The notes beneath the pieces are model-generated. The model had not been told where the DNA came from and ran no database searches. It saw only the letters and a program-made list of their open reading frames with translations. Made by a program: the position numbers and the translations under genes. From the NCBI GenBank assembly GCA_022819645.1, contig JAJEGU010000067.1, forward strand, positions 1-64,000: a DNA stretch of 64,000 bases. Direction: 5' to 3'. This document shows positions 1 to 9,570 of this stretch, one piece after another. The stretch is from Pseudomonadales bacterium. Its GTDB lineage: Bacteria; Pseudomonadota; Gammaproteobacteria; Pseudomonadales; Pseudohongiellaceae. Position 1 is the stretch's first letter. Every line of letters begins with the position of its first letter.

Positions 1-143
1 ATCAAGTCAGAGCTTCCCTGCGGCACATGGAAGTGCCGCCGAATTCGATGGCGTAAGCCATTGAATTCGGGAGCAAAACAAAACCACGCTTTTGTTTTGC
101 GATAATGAAAAACTCCACGGATGGAGTTTTTCAGAGAATACTT
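1..143 (+). repeat. Dispersed multi-hairpin element, copy A (5' end cut by window edge)
   Basis: Same order of hairpins as 35347-35498: gcggcac/gtgccgc (20-39), gaattcgatggc-GTAA-gccattgaattc (41-68), gcaaaacaaaa/ttttgttttgc (73-100), gaaaaactcca/tggagtttttc (107-132). Confidence 0.9.
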
Positions 144-146
144 AAG

Positions 147-176
147 GGAGATGCCGCGACTACGCGCGGCATGACA
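147..176. repeat. REP-like small palindrome (GGAGAT-gccgcg-actacg-cgcggc-ATGACAG)
   Basis: 8 bp stem atgccgcg/cgcggcat; same layout as 44901-44931. Confidence 0.7.
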
Positions 177-187
177 GCCAAGTCGTT

Positions 188-949
188 TCAGTGCGTCAGC
201 GAGTAAATCAGGTAATTGATGCCGAGCTGGTAGGCGGCGTTGGCGTAGCGGGTGGGGTACCACTGGTCGTAGGTGTGCTCCCAACCGTCGCCCATGTCGG
301 AATTCCAGTTGATCAGCACCATCACCCGCCCGTGATCATCAAGAATCGCGTGATTGCTCGCGATATCGATACCCGCCTGGCCAATCCCCTGGCGCCCGCC
401 GCGGCCGGGAATCATCTGGGGCCCGTCGATATCGAAAAAGGCGTGGAAAATCTCGTGATTGGGCTGCAATTCCACGAGTTCCCGGTCGGGGAACAACAGC
501 GAGAAATCCCGGTAGAAGGCGTCCCACTGGCGTTCGCCCCAGAAGTCGTCGATCAGCAGAAAGCCGCCCCGCAGCAGATACTCGCGCAGGTTTTCCACTT
601 CCCGGGGCGAAAGCGAAATCCCGCCATTGCGGCCCATTTCCAGCGCGTAGAGGAAAGGGTAGTCGAATATCTCCTCATCGTCGAAACGCAGCACGATGGG
701 CTCGCTCATGACCCGCACATTGGTCAGCCTGGCGACGCCGCGAAGAAAATTCTCATCGGAGGCGGGAAAATCCGTCAGCCAGGGCCCGCCGAAAAACCCG
801 CCTTCGTAGTAACTGTCGTACTGCACCCGGACAAAGGCGAACTCCCCGGCGATGTCGTACAGGTCCACATCATCGATCACCCCCCGCTGCCCCAACGCCG
901 GAGTCACCGCCAACCCTGCCCACACCAACAAAGTAGCAAACCATCTCAT
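188..949 (-). CDS. DUF4159-type secreted protein
   Basis: ORF with signal peptide MRWFATLLVWAGLAVTPALG; residues typical of DUF4159 (YPFLYALEMG, LREYLLRGGFLLIDDFWG). ORF track start at 1114 is too long; ATG at 949. Confidence 0.75.
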   Translation of the reverse strand: MRWFATLLVWAGLAVTPALGQRGVIDDVDLYDIAGEFAFVRVQYDSYYEGGFFGGPWLTDFPASDENFLRGVARLTNVRVMSEPIVLRFDDEEIFDYPFLYALEMGRNGGISLSPREVENLREYLLRGGFLLIDDFWGERQWDAFYRDFSLLFPDRELVELQPNHEIFHAFFDIDGPQMIPGRGGRQGIGQAGIDIASNHAILDDHGRVMVLINWNSDMGDGWEHTYDQWYPTRYANAAYQLGINYLIYSLTH

Positions 950-1000
950 ATCGGTTGATTTCACCCAGTCTGACCTGAAGCCACTCCTTGGCTGTACAGA

Positions 1001-1107
1001 GCCTTGACCGGATGTGCATATGCGTCGGCATGCGCGGCGGGAAGCCGAGCCTGAGCCTGCAGGGACGCATTTACGGCGCTCGCCGCATATGCACATCCGA
1101 TCAAGGC
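1001..1107. repeat. MITE-like/inverted repeat with 24 nt arms
   Basis: gccttgaccggatgtgcatatgcg (1001-1024) vs cgcatatgcacatccgatcaaggc (1084-1107), 23/24 complementary. Confidence 0.8.
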
Positions 1108-1182
1108 GGGACAACGCCCACTACTAGCCGGAGACGCTGAGTTTGTATCGACAGCGAACGGAGTTCAAGTTATTGTCTGCGG

Positions 1183-2607
1183 ATGAAATTCGCAAGTCTC
1201 ATGCCTGACGCCGCCGTACTCCCGGCCCGACTGGCGGTCGTGGCGGGATTTCTGCTGGCCGCCTTTGCCGCCCAGGCCGCCGAAGACGCCGGCTGGCTCG
1301 CGGAAATGCGGGCCCAGGAAGCGATCCTGGGGGAACTCGAATCCAGCAATGGCCCCTTCGACCCCTCCCTGATCGAACCCATTTCGGCCATGATCCGCTT
1401 GCTCGAGCAGCAATCCGACCACCAGCGCATCGCCGAATTGCAGGAGCGCCAACTCGCCCTGATGCGCACCAATCTCGGCCTGGAAAACCCGCAAATGCTG
1501 CCCCTGCTGCGGGACATGGTTCGCACCCGTATCGCTCTCGGCGACGCCGATGCGGTTGGCGACCAGATGCAGATGATCCGCAATCTCGTTGCCGGTCAGG
1601 ACGACCCGGAAGCGCTGCTGCGAACCCTGGACGCCCTGGCCTACTGGTATCTGACCGCTGGCGCCGGCGGCAGCAACCGCGAACGGGCCAAAAGCTTTTT
1701 TGAAGCGCGGGAACTCATGGAGGACGCCGAAGACATCGCCATGGATTGGTACGGCGATGACAACACCGAATCCGTCCCCTGGCGCTACCTCGGCGCCATG
1801 AACCTGTACCAGCTCGTGGCCCTGCTCAACTCCGAACAGGGCATGGTGTCGCCCACGGTGCGCGAACTCGTGCGCCACGACGGCGCCATGAAACTGCGCA
1901 GCTCGGCAAGGGGTTTTTCCTTCAATCCCGTGAATTCGGCGACTTTCACGCCGGTGGTGGAGCGGGGCGAACTCGTGGGGGAACTGTACCTGCGCGAAGC
2001 CCGGGGCAAGATCGACGATATCGCCGGGATTTTCGAAGCCACGGGCAATGCGGAAGCCGAAGCCATGGCCATGGTCTACCGCTCCGATTTCCAGTTGCTG
2101 CTCGGCCAGGGAACCGCTTTCAGTCGCTACCGGGAGGCCATGGAATTGCTGCGCGGGGCCGGCGTCGCCGAAGAACGCATCAAACTCTTCTTCAGCCGCC
2201 CCCAGGCGCTGCCCGTGAACCGGTTCTTTCCCACCCTGGAGGAAGCCATCGCCCATCAGGAAGCCGAACTCGCCGTCTGGCAGCCGGAAGATGCGGATGC
2301 CATCCATGTGGCGCCTTTCGTCGCCTGGGACGAATCCGCGCCCAATATGCGGGCGCCGATTTCCGACAATGCCTTCTGGGAATTCGTCCCGGATATCCAC
2401 GCAATGGAACTCGAATTCAACATCAACAGCCGCGGCGGCGTCTCCGCGGTGGATATCCTCGCCGCGGAACCCGATGATCGCAGGTCGCGCCGCCTCGCCC
2501 GGGAAGCCGCCCGCCAACTGCGCTTCCGCCCCGCCATGGAGGAAGGCCGCGGCCAGCGCCTCCGGGACGTGCGGATGCAATTCCTGCTACCGCGAAGGGA
2601 TGACTGA
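1183..2607 (+). CDS. Secreted protein with repeat-rich N-terminal part and TonB-C-like C-terminal domain
   Basis: ORF; signal-like N-term; C-term MELEFNINSRGGVSAVDILAAEPDDRRSRRLAREAARQLRFRPAMEEG resembles TonB C-terminal domain. Confidence 0.6.
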   Translation: MKFASLMPDAAVLPARLAVVAGFLLAAFAAQAAEDAGWLAEMRAQEAILGELESSNGPFDPSLIEPISAMIRLLEQQSDHQRIAELQERQLALMRTNLGLENPQMLPLLRDMVRTRIALGDADAVGDQMQMIRNLVAGQDDPEALLRTLDALAYWYLTAGAGGSNRERAKSFFEARELMEDAEDIAMDWYGDDNTESVPWRYLGAMNLYQLVALLNSEQGMVSPTVRELVRHDGAMKLRSSARGFSFNPVNSATFTPVVERGELVGELYLREARGKIDDIAGIFEATGNAEAEAMAMVYRSDFQLLLGQGTAFSRYREAMELLRGAGVAEERIKLFFSRPQALPVNRFFPTLEEAIAHQEAELAVWQPEDADAIHVAPFVAWDESAPNMRAPISDNAFWEFVPDIHAMELEFNINSRGGVSAVDILAAEPDDRRSRRLAREAARQLRFRPAMEEGRGQRLRDVRMQFLLPRRDD

Positions 2608-2814
2608 AATCCCTCCGTGTAACAATTCATTACTGGACTTGGTCGAATAGGAACCTATATTTGTCGCCTTCGACGCCGATGCAACTGAAATCGGTGTCTC
2701 GTTCGTATATCGGGGGAATGACCGCAAGTATTGCAGGTCGAAAGTCCATATTGGCCGTCGAGACCGACAACCCCCGCAAGCAGGCCAAATCCGCCAGGGC
2801 AAGGTAGTGACGAC

Positions 2815-3966
2815 ATGATGCGAGTGGTAATACCGGCGGGGATATTGGCGGGCTGCGTGCTGTTCGCCTCCTGGCTGGTGCTGAACCCGAGCCAGCTCGA
2901 CGAAGCTTCCCCCGAGATCATTCCGGTGGCCGTGCGGGTCATGGAAGTGACTTCGGAGCCGACCCAATTGTTCGTCGAATCCCGGGGCAAGGTACAGGCG
3001 GCGCGCACTGTGAATCTCTCCACCCCCGTGGCGGGCGCGGTATCCTGGATTTCGCCCGGGCTGGAAGCTGGCGGCTATGTGGTCGAAGGCGAGGCGCTGC
3101 TGCGGATTGAATCGAGCGATTATGAAATCGCGCTGTCCCGCAGCGAGGCCTCCCTGCGGCAGGCGATTGCCGAAGAGGCCCATGCCCGCTCCGAGTATGA
3201 GCGCCTGCGCGAACTTGGCGAGCGGCGTCTCGCCAGCGAATCCCAGATCCAGAACGCCGAGCGGCTTGCCAATGTCACCGCCGCGCGCATCAATGAGATT
3301 GAAACCCAGCTCAGGCAGGCCCGGATCGATCTCGAGCGCACCGAACTGAAAGCGCCTTTCGACGCCATCGTCCGCTCCCGGGAGCTTGAACTCGGCCAAT
3401 ACGCCAACCGCGCCCAGAGTGTGGCGGTGCTGTTCGGCGCCAATGAGGTGGAAGTGCGCCTGCCGCTGGCGATCCGGCAGCTCGGCTATCTCGATGTGCC
3501 GCTGGATTTCCGCGGCGAGCTTGACCGGGAAGTGGCGCCGGCGGTGCGGCTCGAAGGCATGTACGGCGGCGAGAGACATGTCTGGTACGGCCGCATGGTC
3601 CGCACCGAGGCCACCATCGACCCGGACAGCAATACCGTCCAGGCCATTGTCCGGGTGACCCAGCCCACCGAAGGCGTCAAGGGCGCCATTCCCCTTCCTA
3701 TCGGCCTGTTTGTGGAAGCCGCCATCAGCGGCCGCCGGCTTGACGACATCATTTCCCTGCCCAGGGCGGTGATCCGCAATAACAATCAGGTACTCGTGGT
3801 GGACGCCGAGAACAAGATGTACTACCGCGAAGTCGAGATCTTCCGTTTCGAGGAAGAGCGCGTGCTCGTCAGCGGCGGCCTGCGCCCCGGGGAAATCGTC
3901 TGCATTTCGCCCATCCAGGCGGTGGTTGACGGCATGACCGTGCAGCCTGTGCGGGAAATGATCTGA
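2815..3966 (+). CDS. RND efflux periplasmic adaptor (MFP/HlyD-like)
   Basis: ORF; adaptor architecture with lipoyl halves and coiled coil; immediately upstream of RND permease; ATG 2815 or 2818. Confidence 0.85.
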   Translation: MMRVVIPAGILAGCVLFASWLVLNPSQLDEASPEIIPVAVRVMEVTSEPTQLFVESRGKVQAARTVNLSTPVAGAVSWISPGLEAGGYVVEGEALLRIESSDYEIALSRSEASLRQAIAEEAHARSEYERLRELGERRLASESQIQNAERLANVTAARINEIETQLRQARIDLERTELKAPFDAIVRSRELELGQYANRAQSVAVLFGANEVEVRLPLAIRQLGYLDVPLDFRGELDREVAPAVRLEGMYGGERHVWYGRMVRTEATIDPDSNTVQAIVRVTQPTEGVKGAIPLPIGLFVEAAISGRRLDDIISLPRAVIRNNNQVLVVDAENKMYYREVEIFRFEEERVLVSGGLRPGEIVCISPIQAVVDGMTVQPVREMI

Positions 3967-3997
3967 ACCGCATCGCGGACTGAAGGCGGAGAGAGTC

Positions 3998-6900
3998 GTG
4001 CGTACCCCGATAAGCTGGTTTGTGAGGAATCCCGTCGCATCCAATCTGCTGATGTGGATTTTCCTTGCCGGGGGCCTGATCGCCTATCTCAATCTGAACC
4101 AGGAAGAATTCCCCGATATCGATGTTGGCGTCATCCAGGTCAGCGTGCCCTATCTCGGCGCCACGCCCGAGGAATCGGAAACCGGCGTTTGCCTGCGAAT
4201 CGAGGAGGCGCTCGAAGGCGCCGAGGGAATCCAGCGCCTGACCACCACCGCGAGGGAGGGCGGCTGCGACGCCACGGTGGAACTCACCGGAGACGCCGAC
4301 CTCAACCGTTCGCTCAATGACGTGAAAGCCAAGGTCGATGCGATCACCACCTTTCCCGCAGAGACCGAAAAACCCATCGTCCGCGCCTTCAGCAGCAGCG
4401 GCAATGTGATGACCATCGCCCTGGTTTCCGACGCCGACGACCGCTTTCTCAAGCAGGTGGCCGAGGATGTTCGCGACGACATTCTCGATCTCCCGGAAAT
4501 ATCCACGGTCAACATCGAATACCTGCGGCCGCTCGAAATTTCCATTGAAGTCTCCGAATACACCCTGCGCCAGTACGGCCTCACCCTCGACCAGGTATCC
4601 CGGGCCATCTCCCAGGCTTCCCTCGACCTGCCCGGCGGCACCATCCGCGCCGATTCCGGCGAGATCATGCTGCGCACCAAGGGCCAGGTGTACAGCGGCG
4701 ACGAATACCGCGACATCGTGATCCGCTCCTTTCCCGACGGCAGCCAGTTGCGCGTGGGCGATATCGCCACGGTGAACGATGATTTCGAGGAAGGCTATCT
4801 CGACGCCCGGGTGAATGGCGAGAACGCCGCCGTCATCGACGTATTGCGGGTTGGCGAGGAAGACATCGTCCGCGCCGCGCGGCAGGTGCGGGGCTGGATG
4901 GAGGAAAACGCGGCGGACCTGCCGGAAGGCGTCCGGCTCGAAGTGCTGATGGATTCCGCCGTGGCGACCCGGGACCGCATTGTCACAGTGGCCCGCAACG
5001 CCTACACCGGACTGATGTTCGTGCTCATCCTGCTCGCCCTGTTCCTGCGCTTCAAGGTGGCCATCTGGGTCGCCGCCGGCATTCCCATCGCCATCTCCGG
5101 CGCCCTGGCGCTGTTCCCCGCCGCCGGCCTCACCATCAGTTCGCTGACGGTGATGGGTTTCATTCTGGTGCTCGGCATTGTGGTGGACGACGCTATCGTG
5201 GTGGGAGAGAGAATCCATTCCTTCGAGAAACGGGGCTTCAGCAAGGAAGAGGCCGCCATCGAAGGCACCCTGGAAGTTTCCGTACCGGTGATTTTCGGCG
5301 TGCTCACCACCATGGCGGCATTCTTGCCGATTCTGCTCCTCGGCGGGCAGATGGGCTCCTTTTTCAACGCCATCGGCGGCGTGGTGGTGTTCTGCCTGAT
5401 CGCCAGCCTGGTGGAGTCCCAGATGATCCTGCCGGGGCATATCGCCCATCGCAGAACCGAAGGCTACTTTCTGGAAAAAAGCCTGTTGGTGAAAAAATGG
5501 CAGGCCTTCCAGGGCAGGATCGCCGATGGGCTCGAGTATTTCGCCGAGTACGGCTACCGCCGGGCGCTCAAGCGCGTGCTGGAATACCGCTATGTGGCCT
5601 GGGCCGTGGCCACCGGCATCATCATGGTGACCCTGGCGCTGGTGTTCAGCGGTCGGGTGATCTTCCAGTTCATGCCCGCGGTGGAGGGCGACATTCTCTA
5701 CGCCACGGTGGAAATGCCGCCGGGTGTGCCGGTGCGGGTCACCGAGGCGGCAATCGGCCGGGTGGAGTCCGCCGCGCTGGAAATCGCCCGGGAAGTGGAA
5801 GCCGAACTCGACCGCCTGCAACAGGCCGGCGACGCGCCGCTGTCCACCGAGCGCGCCGTGAGCAGCGTCATGACCATTATCGGCGGGCGGGCGCCCCGGG
5901 GCGGCCCGGGCGGGCCCGGCGGCGGCATCGGCGCCAGCAACACCGCGGAAGTGGTCATGTATCTCGCGCCATTCGAGGCCCGGGGGCGGATTCTTTCCGA
6001 AGGAATTCGCGACCAATGGCGAGACCGGGTCGGCACGATTCCCGACGCGCTCGAACTGACCTTTGTCTCCGATGTGTTTTCCGCCGGGGACGCCCTCAAT
6101 TTCCGGCTCGAAGGGCGCAACGAGGCCAACCTGCAAATCGCGGCGAACCAGTTGAAGGAGGAACTCGCCCGCTATCCCGGCGTGTTCGACATCACCGATT
6201 CCTTCCGCGCCGGCAAGCAGGAAGTGCAGATCAGCATTCTGGAACGAGGCAAGACCCTGGGCCTGACCCTGAACGATCTCGCCACCCAGGTGCGGCAGGC
6301 TTTTTATGGCGCCCAGTCCCAGCGGATCCAGCGCGGCCCCGACGATATCCGCGTGATGGTGCGCTATCCGGAAGACGAGCGGCGCTCCCTCGGCAATCTC
6401 GAATCCCTGATGATCCGCACGCCATCCGGCGCCGAAGTGCCCTTCCTCAGCGTCGCCGATTTCACCCTGGGCAACAGCTATTCCGCCATCAACCGCCAGA
6501 ACGGCCGCCGCATCATCACCGTGCGCGCCGATGTGGACCGCACCGTGGTGACCCCCGATGAGATTCGCGCCGAAATGAACGCCCGCTTTGTGCGCGCCTG
6601 GGAGCGCGAACTGGATGTGACCATGGTGCTTGGCGGCGAGGGCGAGCGGCAACTCGAGTCCATCGGCGAGATATTCAATCTCGTGCCCCTGGCCATGCTG
6701 ATCATCTTCAGTCTGCTGGCGATTCCGCTGAAATCCTACACCCAGCCCCTGGTCATCATGAGCGTGATACCCTTCGGCGCCATCGGCGCCATCTGCGGCC
6801 ACTACATCATGGGCGCCGATCTCGTATTCTTCTCCCTGCTCGGCATCATCGCCCTCAGCGGAGTGGTGGTGAATGCAAGCCTCGTGCTCGTGGTGACCGT

Positions 6901-7198
6901 AAACCGCCTGCGCGCCGACGGCATGGGCATGGTGAACGCCGTGGCCAAGGCCGGCGAGTTGCGCTTCCGGCCCATCCTGCTCACCTCATTCACCACCTTC
7001 ACCGGCCTGGTGCCACTGATCTTCTCGGGCAATCCGGCGACATTCTTCATCGTCCCCATGGCAATCTCCCTCGCCTTCGGCATCCTCTTCGCCACAGTGA
7101 TCACCCTGTTCCTCGTGCCCAGCCTGTACCTGATCCTCCACGACCTCATCGGCCACACCGATACCAAGGAAGAACGGCGACTGGCCTACCAGAGTTGA
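3998..7198 (+). CDS. RND efflux permease (AcrB/HAE family)
   Basis: 1066 aa; PISWFVRNPVASNLLM start, ..LVLGIVVDDAIVVGE.. and duplicated TM domains. Confidence 0.93.
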   Translation: MRTPISWFVRNPVASNLLMWIFLAGGLIAYLNLNQEEFPDIDVGVIQVSVPYLGATPEESETGVCLRIEEALEGAEGIQRLTTTAREGGCDATVELTGDADLNRSLNDVKAKVDAITTFPAETEKPIVRAFSSSGNVMTIALVSDADDRFLKQVAEDVRDDILDLPEISTVNIEYLRPLEISIEVSEYTLRQYGLTLDQVSRAISQASLDLPGGTIRADSGEIMLRTKGQVYSGDEYRDIVIRSFPDGSQLRVGDIATVNDDFEEGYLDARVNGENAAVIDVLRVGEEDIVRAARQVRGWMEENAADLPEGVRLEVLMDSAVATRDRIVTVARNAYTGLMFVLILLALFLRFKVAIWVAAGIPIAISGALALFPAAGLTISSLTVMGFILVLGIVVDDAIVVGERIHSFEKRGFSKEEAAIEGTLEVSVPVIFGVLTTMAAFLPILLLGGQMGSFFNAIGGVVVFCLIASLVESQMILPGHIAHRRTEGYFLEKSLLVKKWQAFQGRIADGLEYFAEYGYRRALKRVLEYRYVAWAVATGIIMVTLALVFSGRVIFQFMPAVEGDILYATVEMPPGVPVRVTEAAIGRVESAALEIAREVEAELDRLQQAGDAPLSTERAVSSVMTIIGGRAPRGGPGGPGGGIGASNTAEVVMYLAPFEARGRILSEGIRDQWRDRVGTIPDALELTFVSDVFSAGDALNFRLEGRNEANLQIAANQLKEELARYPGVFDITDSFRAGKQEVQISILERGKTLGLTLNDLATQVRQAFYGAQSQRIQRGPDDIRVMVRYPEDERRSLGNLESLMIRTPSGAEVPFLSVADFTLGNSYSAINRQNGRRIITVRADVDRTVVTPDEIRAEMNARFVRAWERELDVTMVLGGEGERQLESIGEIFNLVPLAMLIIFSLLAIPLKSYTQPLVIMSVIPFGAIGAICGHYIMGADLVFFSLLGIIALSGVVVNASLVLVVTVNRLRADGMGMVNAVAKAGELRFRPILLTSFTTFTGLVPLIFSGNPATFFIVPMAISLAFGILFATVITLFLVPSLYLILHDLIGHTDTKEERRLAYQS

Positions 7199-7283
7199 CC
7201 GTTTCGTTCCGCACATAGGCAGCATACTGAATAGTGGAAAAGTCTGAATGGCGATCATTCCACAGGAATGCACATACTGCTGT

Positions 7284-7580
7284 TTAAGTGAATTCGGGGT
7301 TTGCCAACCGAATGGGAACGACGGATATATCCTGCCAGACACCCCCGGTGACATAAGGGTCTCGGTTGAGCCAATCATCCAACGCTTCCCGTGAGTCGAA
7401 CTCGACGTACAAGGTCGACCCGATCATCTGGTCGTCGTCATCCAGAATCGCCCCGCCGGCAATGATGTTGCCGGTAGCCTTCAATTCCCTTATGCCGTCC
7501 AGGTGCGCGGGCCTGACGGCTTTGCGGCGGCCGGGGGCCTCGGCGTCCGTACCGTCGTAGGCGGTGATCATGTATTGCAT
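7284..7580 (-). CDS. YciI-like protein
   Basis: MQYMITAYDGTDAEAPGRRKAVRPAHL...GGAILDDD....STLYVEFDSREALDDWLNRDPYVTGGVW typical of YciI family. Confidence 0.85.
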   Translation of the reverse strand: MQYMITAYDGTDAEAPGRRKAVRPAHLDGIRELKATGNIIAGGAILDDDDQMIGSTLYVEFDSREALDDWLNRDPYVTGGVWQDISVVPIRLANPEFT

Positions 7581-7593
7581 TTGAAATCTCTTT

Positions 7594-9288
7594 TTATGCC
7601 TCATACATCGCCGCGCCGCCGACTACGGTGCGCATGACCTGGATTTCCTTGAGGCGGTCCGGGTCCACGTCGTGCGGGTCTTCGGCGAGCACCACAAAGT
7701 CGGCGAGTTTACCCGCGGTGACGCTGCCCTTGAGGTTTTCCTCGAAGGAAGCGTAGGCGCCGCCCATGGTGCAGATGCGCAGGGCCTGGTCCACGGTGAT
7801 GCGCTGGTTGGGGCCCCAGACGCGACCATCGAAATCCTTGCGCGTCACCATGCTTTGCAGGGCCATCAGCGGCTCGTAGGGTCCCGGGGTGTAATCCGAG
7901 GCCGGCGCCACGGGGATGCCGTAGTCGAGGAAGGACTTGTGGGCGAACATCCAGCGCATTTTCTCCTCGCCGTAATCCACCCATTTGTTGCCGTGGTAAT
8001 GCACATAGGTGTAGAAAGGCGTCGGCACCACGCCGAGGTCGCGGATGCGCTCGAGCAGGGTGGGGTTGACCAGCGAACAGTGTTCGATGCGATGGCGCGG
8101 GTCGGGCCGCGGCCACAGGTTCTGCACCCGCTCGTAGGCGTTGAGCACCATGGCGATGGTGAGGTCGCCATTGGCGTGGATGCCGATCTGCCAGCCGTTG
8201 CGATGGGCGTCTTCCACGGCCTCGTGAATCTCCTCCTGGGACATGGTGAGGATGCCGTGGTCGTCGGGGCGGCCCTCGTAGGGCGTACTCATGTACATGG
8301 TGCGCTCGGAGGCCGAGCCGTCGGCGCCGTACTTCACCGCGCCGATGCGCAGCACTTCGTCGCCGAAACCGGTGCGGATGCCGGAGTTGACCAGATCGGG
8401 ATAAAGCTCGCCCCGGGGGAACAGGTACATGCGGAAGCGCAGCCCGTTTTCTTCCCGGGCGTCCTGGTAGGCGATCAGGTCGTTGCGGGCCGCGCCGGTC
8501 TGGTGCACCGACGTCAGGCCGGCGGCCGTCATCAGTTCCGAAATCAGCTTGACGCCGTCCCGGCGCTGTTCCCGGGTCGAATCGGTGGAAATCAGTTCGT
8601 TGAAGATATAGCGCGCCCGTTCGGCCACGAGACCGGTCAGCACGCCGTTTTCGTCGCGGAAGAAGCGGCCGCCGTCCGGGTCCGGCGTCTCCGCGGTGAC
8701 GCCGGCAAGGGCGAGGGCGAGACTGTTGTAGACGCCGGTATGGCCACCCCGGTGTCCCACCACAACCGGATGGTCCGGCACCACCGCGTCGATATCGAAG
8801 CGGTTGATGGGCCGCCCTTCGGCGAGTTTGGTGTCGTCGTACTTGAATGCCCGCACCCATTCCCCCGTGGGGGTGTTGGCGGCCCGTTCGGCCAGCGCCT
8901 GCTGGATTTCCGCAATCGAGCGCCGGTCGGCGTTGACCTGGACGAGTTCATTGACGCCGGCGCCGGATGGGTGCGAGTGGGCGTCGATAAAGCCCGGCAC
9001 GATCGTCATGTCTTCGGCGTCGATGATCTCCACGCCCGCCGAGGCGAGATTGCGTATGTCCTCGCTGGAGCCCACGGCGACAAAGCGGTCGCCCTTGACA
9101 GCAAAGGCCTCGGCTGTGGGCAGGCCGTCATCCTGGGTGTACACCCGGGCGTTGACGACAACATAGTCCGGCGCGCTGCTGTCATCCGGGCCTTGCTGGG
9201 CGAGCAGCTCGCGGGTGGGCAGGCCGGCGCCGGCTACCGCGAGCGCGGCGCCGGAGCCGAGAAATTTTCTTCTGGATAGTCGCGTCAT
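7594..9288 (-). CDS. Amidohydrolase (YtcJ-like, amidohydrolase 3), Tat signal
   Basis: MTRLSRRKFLGSGAALAVAGAG Tat motif; GFIDAHSHPSGAG; ATG at 9288, not 9462 as in the ORF track. Confidence 0.88.
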   Translation of the reverse strand: MTRLSRRKFLGSGAALAVAGAGLPTRELLAQQGPDDSSAPDYVVVNARVYTQDDGLPTAEAFAVKGDRFVAVGSSEDIRNLASAGVEIIDAEDMTIVPGFIDAHSHPSGAGVNELVQVNADRRSIAEIQQALAERAANTPTGEWVRAFKYDDTKLAEGRPINRFDIDAVVPDHPVVVGHRGGHTGVYNSLALALAGVTAETPDPDGGRFFRDENGVLTGLVAERARYIFNELISTDSTREQRRDGVKLISELMTAAGLTSVHQTGAARNDLIAYQDAREENGLRFRMYLFPRGELYPDLVNSGIRTGFGDEVLRIGAVKYGADGSASERTMYMSTPYEGRPDDHGILTMSQEEIHEAVEDAHRNGWQIGIHANGDLTIAMVLNAYERVQNLWPRPDPRHRIEHCSLVNPTLLERIRDLGVVPTPFYTYVHYHGNKWVDYGEEKMRWMFAHKSFLDYGIPVAPASDYTPGPYEPLMALQSMVTRKDFDGRVWGPNQRITVDQALRICTMGGAYASFEENLKGSVTAGKLADFVVLAEDPHDVDPDRLKEIQVMRTVVGGAAMYEA

Positions 9289-9377
9289 GGGACAACCCCC
9301 GGGGATTGATTGCAATGGGTGGACTATATCGCCGGAAAGCGGCGGGAGCAAAGGTGTAACCTCTCCCGCCAGCCGCC

Positions 9378-9406
9378 TGTCATTCTGCGCGGAGCGAAGC
9401 GCGACA
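9378..9406. repeat. REP-like palindrome
   Basis: tgtcattctgcgcggagcgaagcgcgaca; related to 24943-24981, 44901-44931, 47697-47769. Confidence 0.65.
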
Positions 9407-9570
9407 TGGAGTGTTCCAGGCTCCCGGGGTGATTTGGGAGCGGGAAATGAATGTAATTTCAATCTGGTTTGACAATATGACGCAAGTTTTCTAGTCTGCC
9501 GATACGTTGCGGGTTGTACAGGCCGGACCCTTGAACCTGCCGCGACAAGGCCCGAAACACGAAGAACTTA

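Noticed and set aside
3869-6802. 977 aa minus-strand ORF
   Set aside because: Antisense shadow of the RND permease; composition (H/G/D-rich) is typical of high-GC antisense frames.
7672-9279. 535 aa plus-strand ORF
   Set aside because: Antisense to the amidohydrolase.
9289-9462. N-terminal extension of the amidohydrolase ORF
   Set aside because: The LHVALRSAQND stretch is a translated REP-like repeat; the Tat signal peptide starts at 9288.
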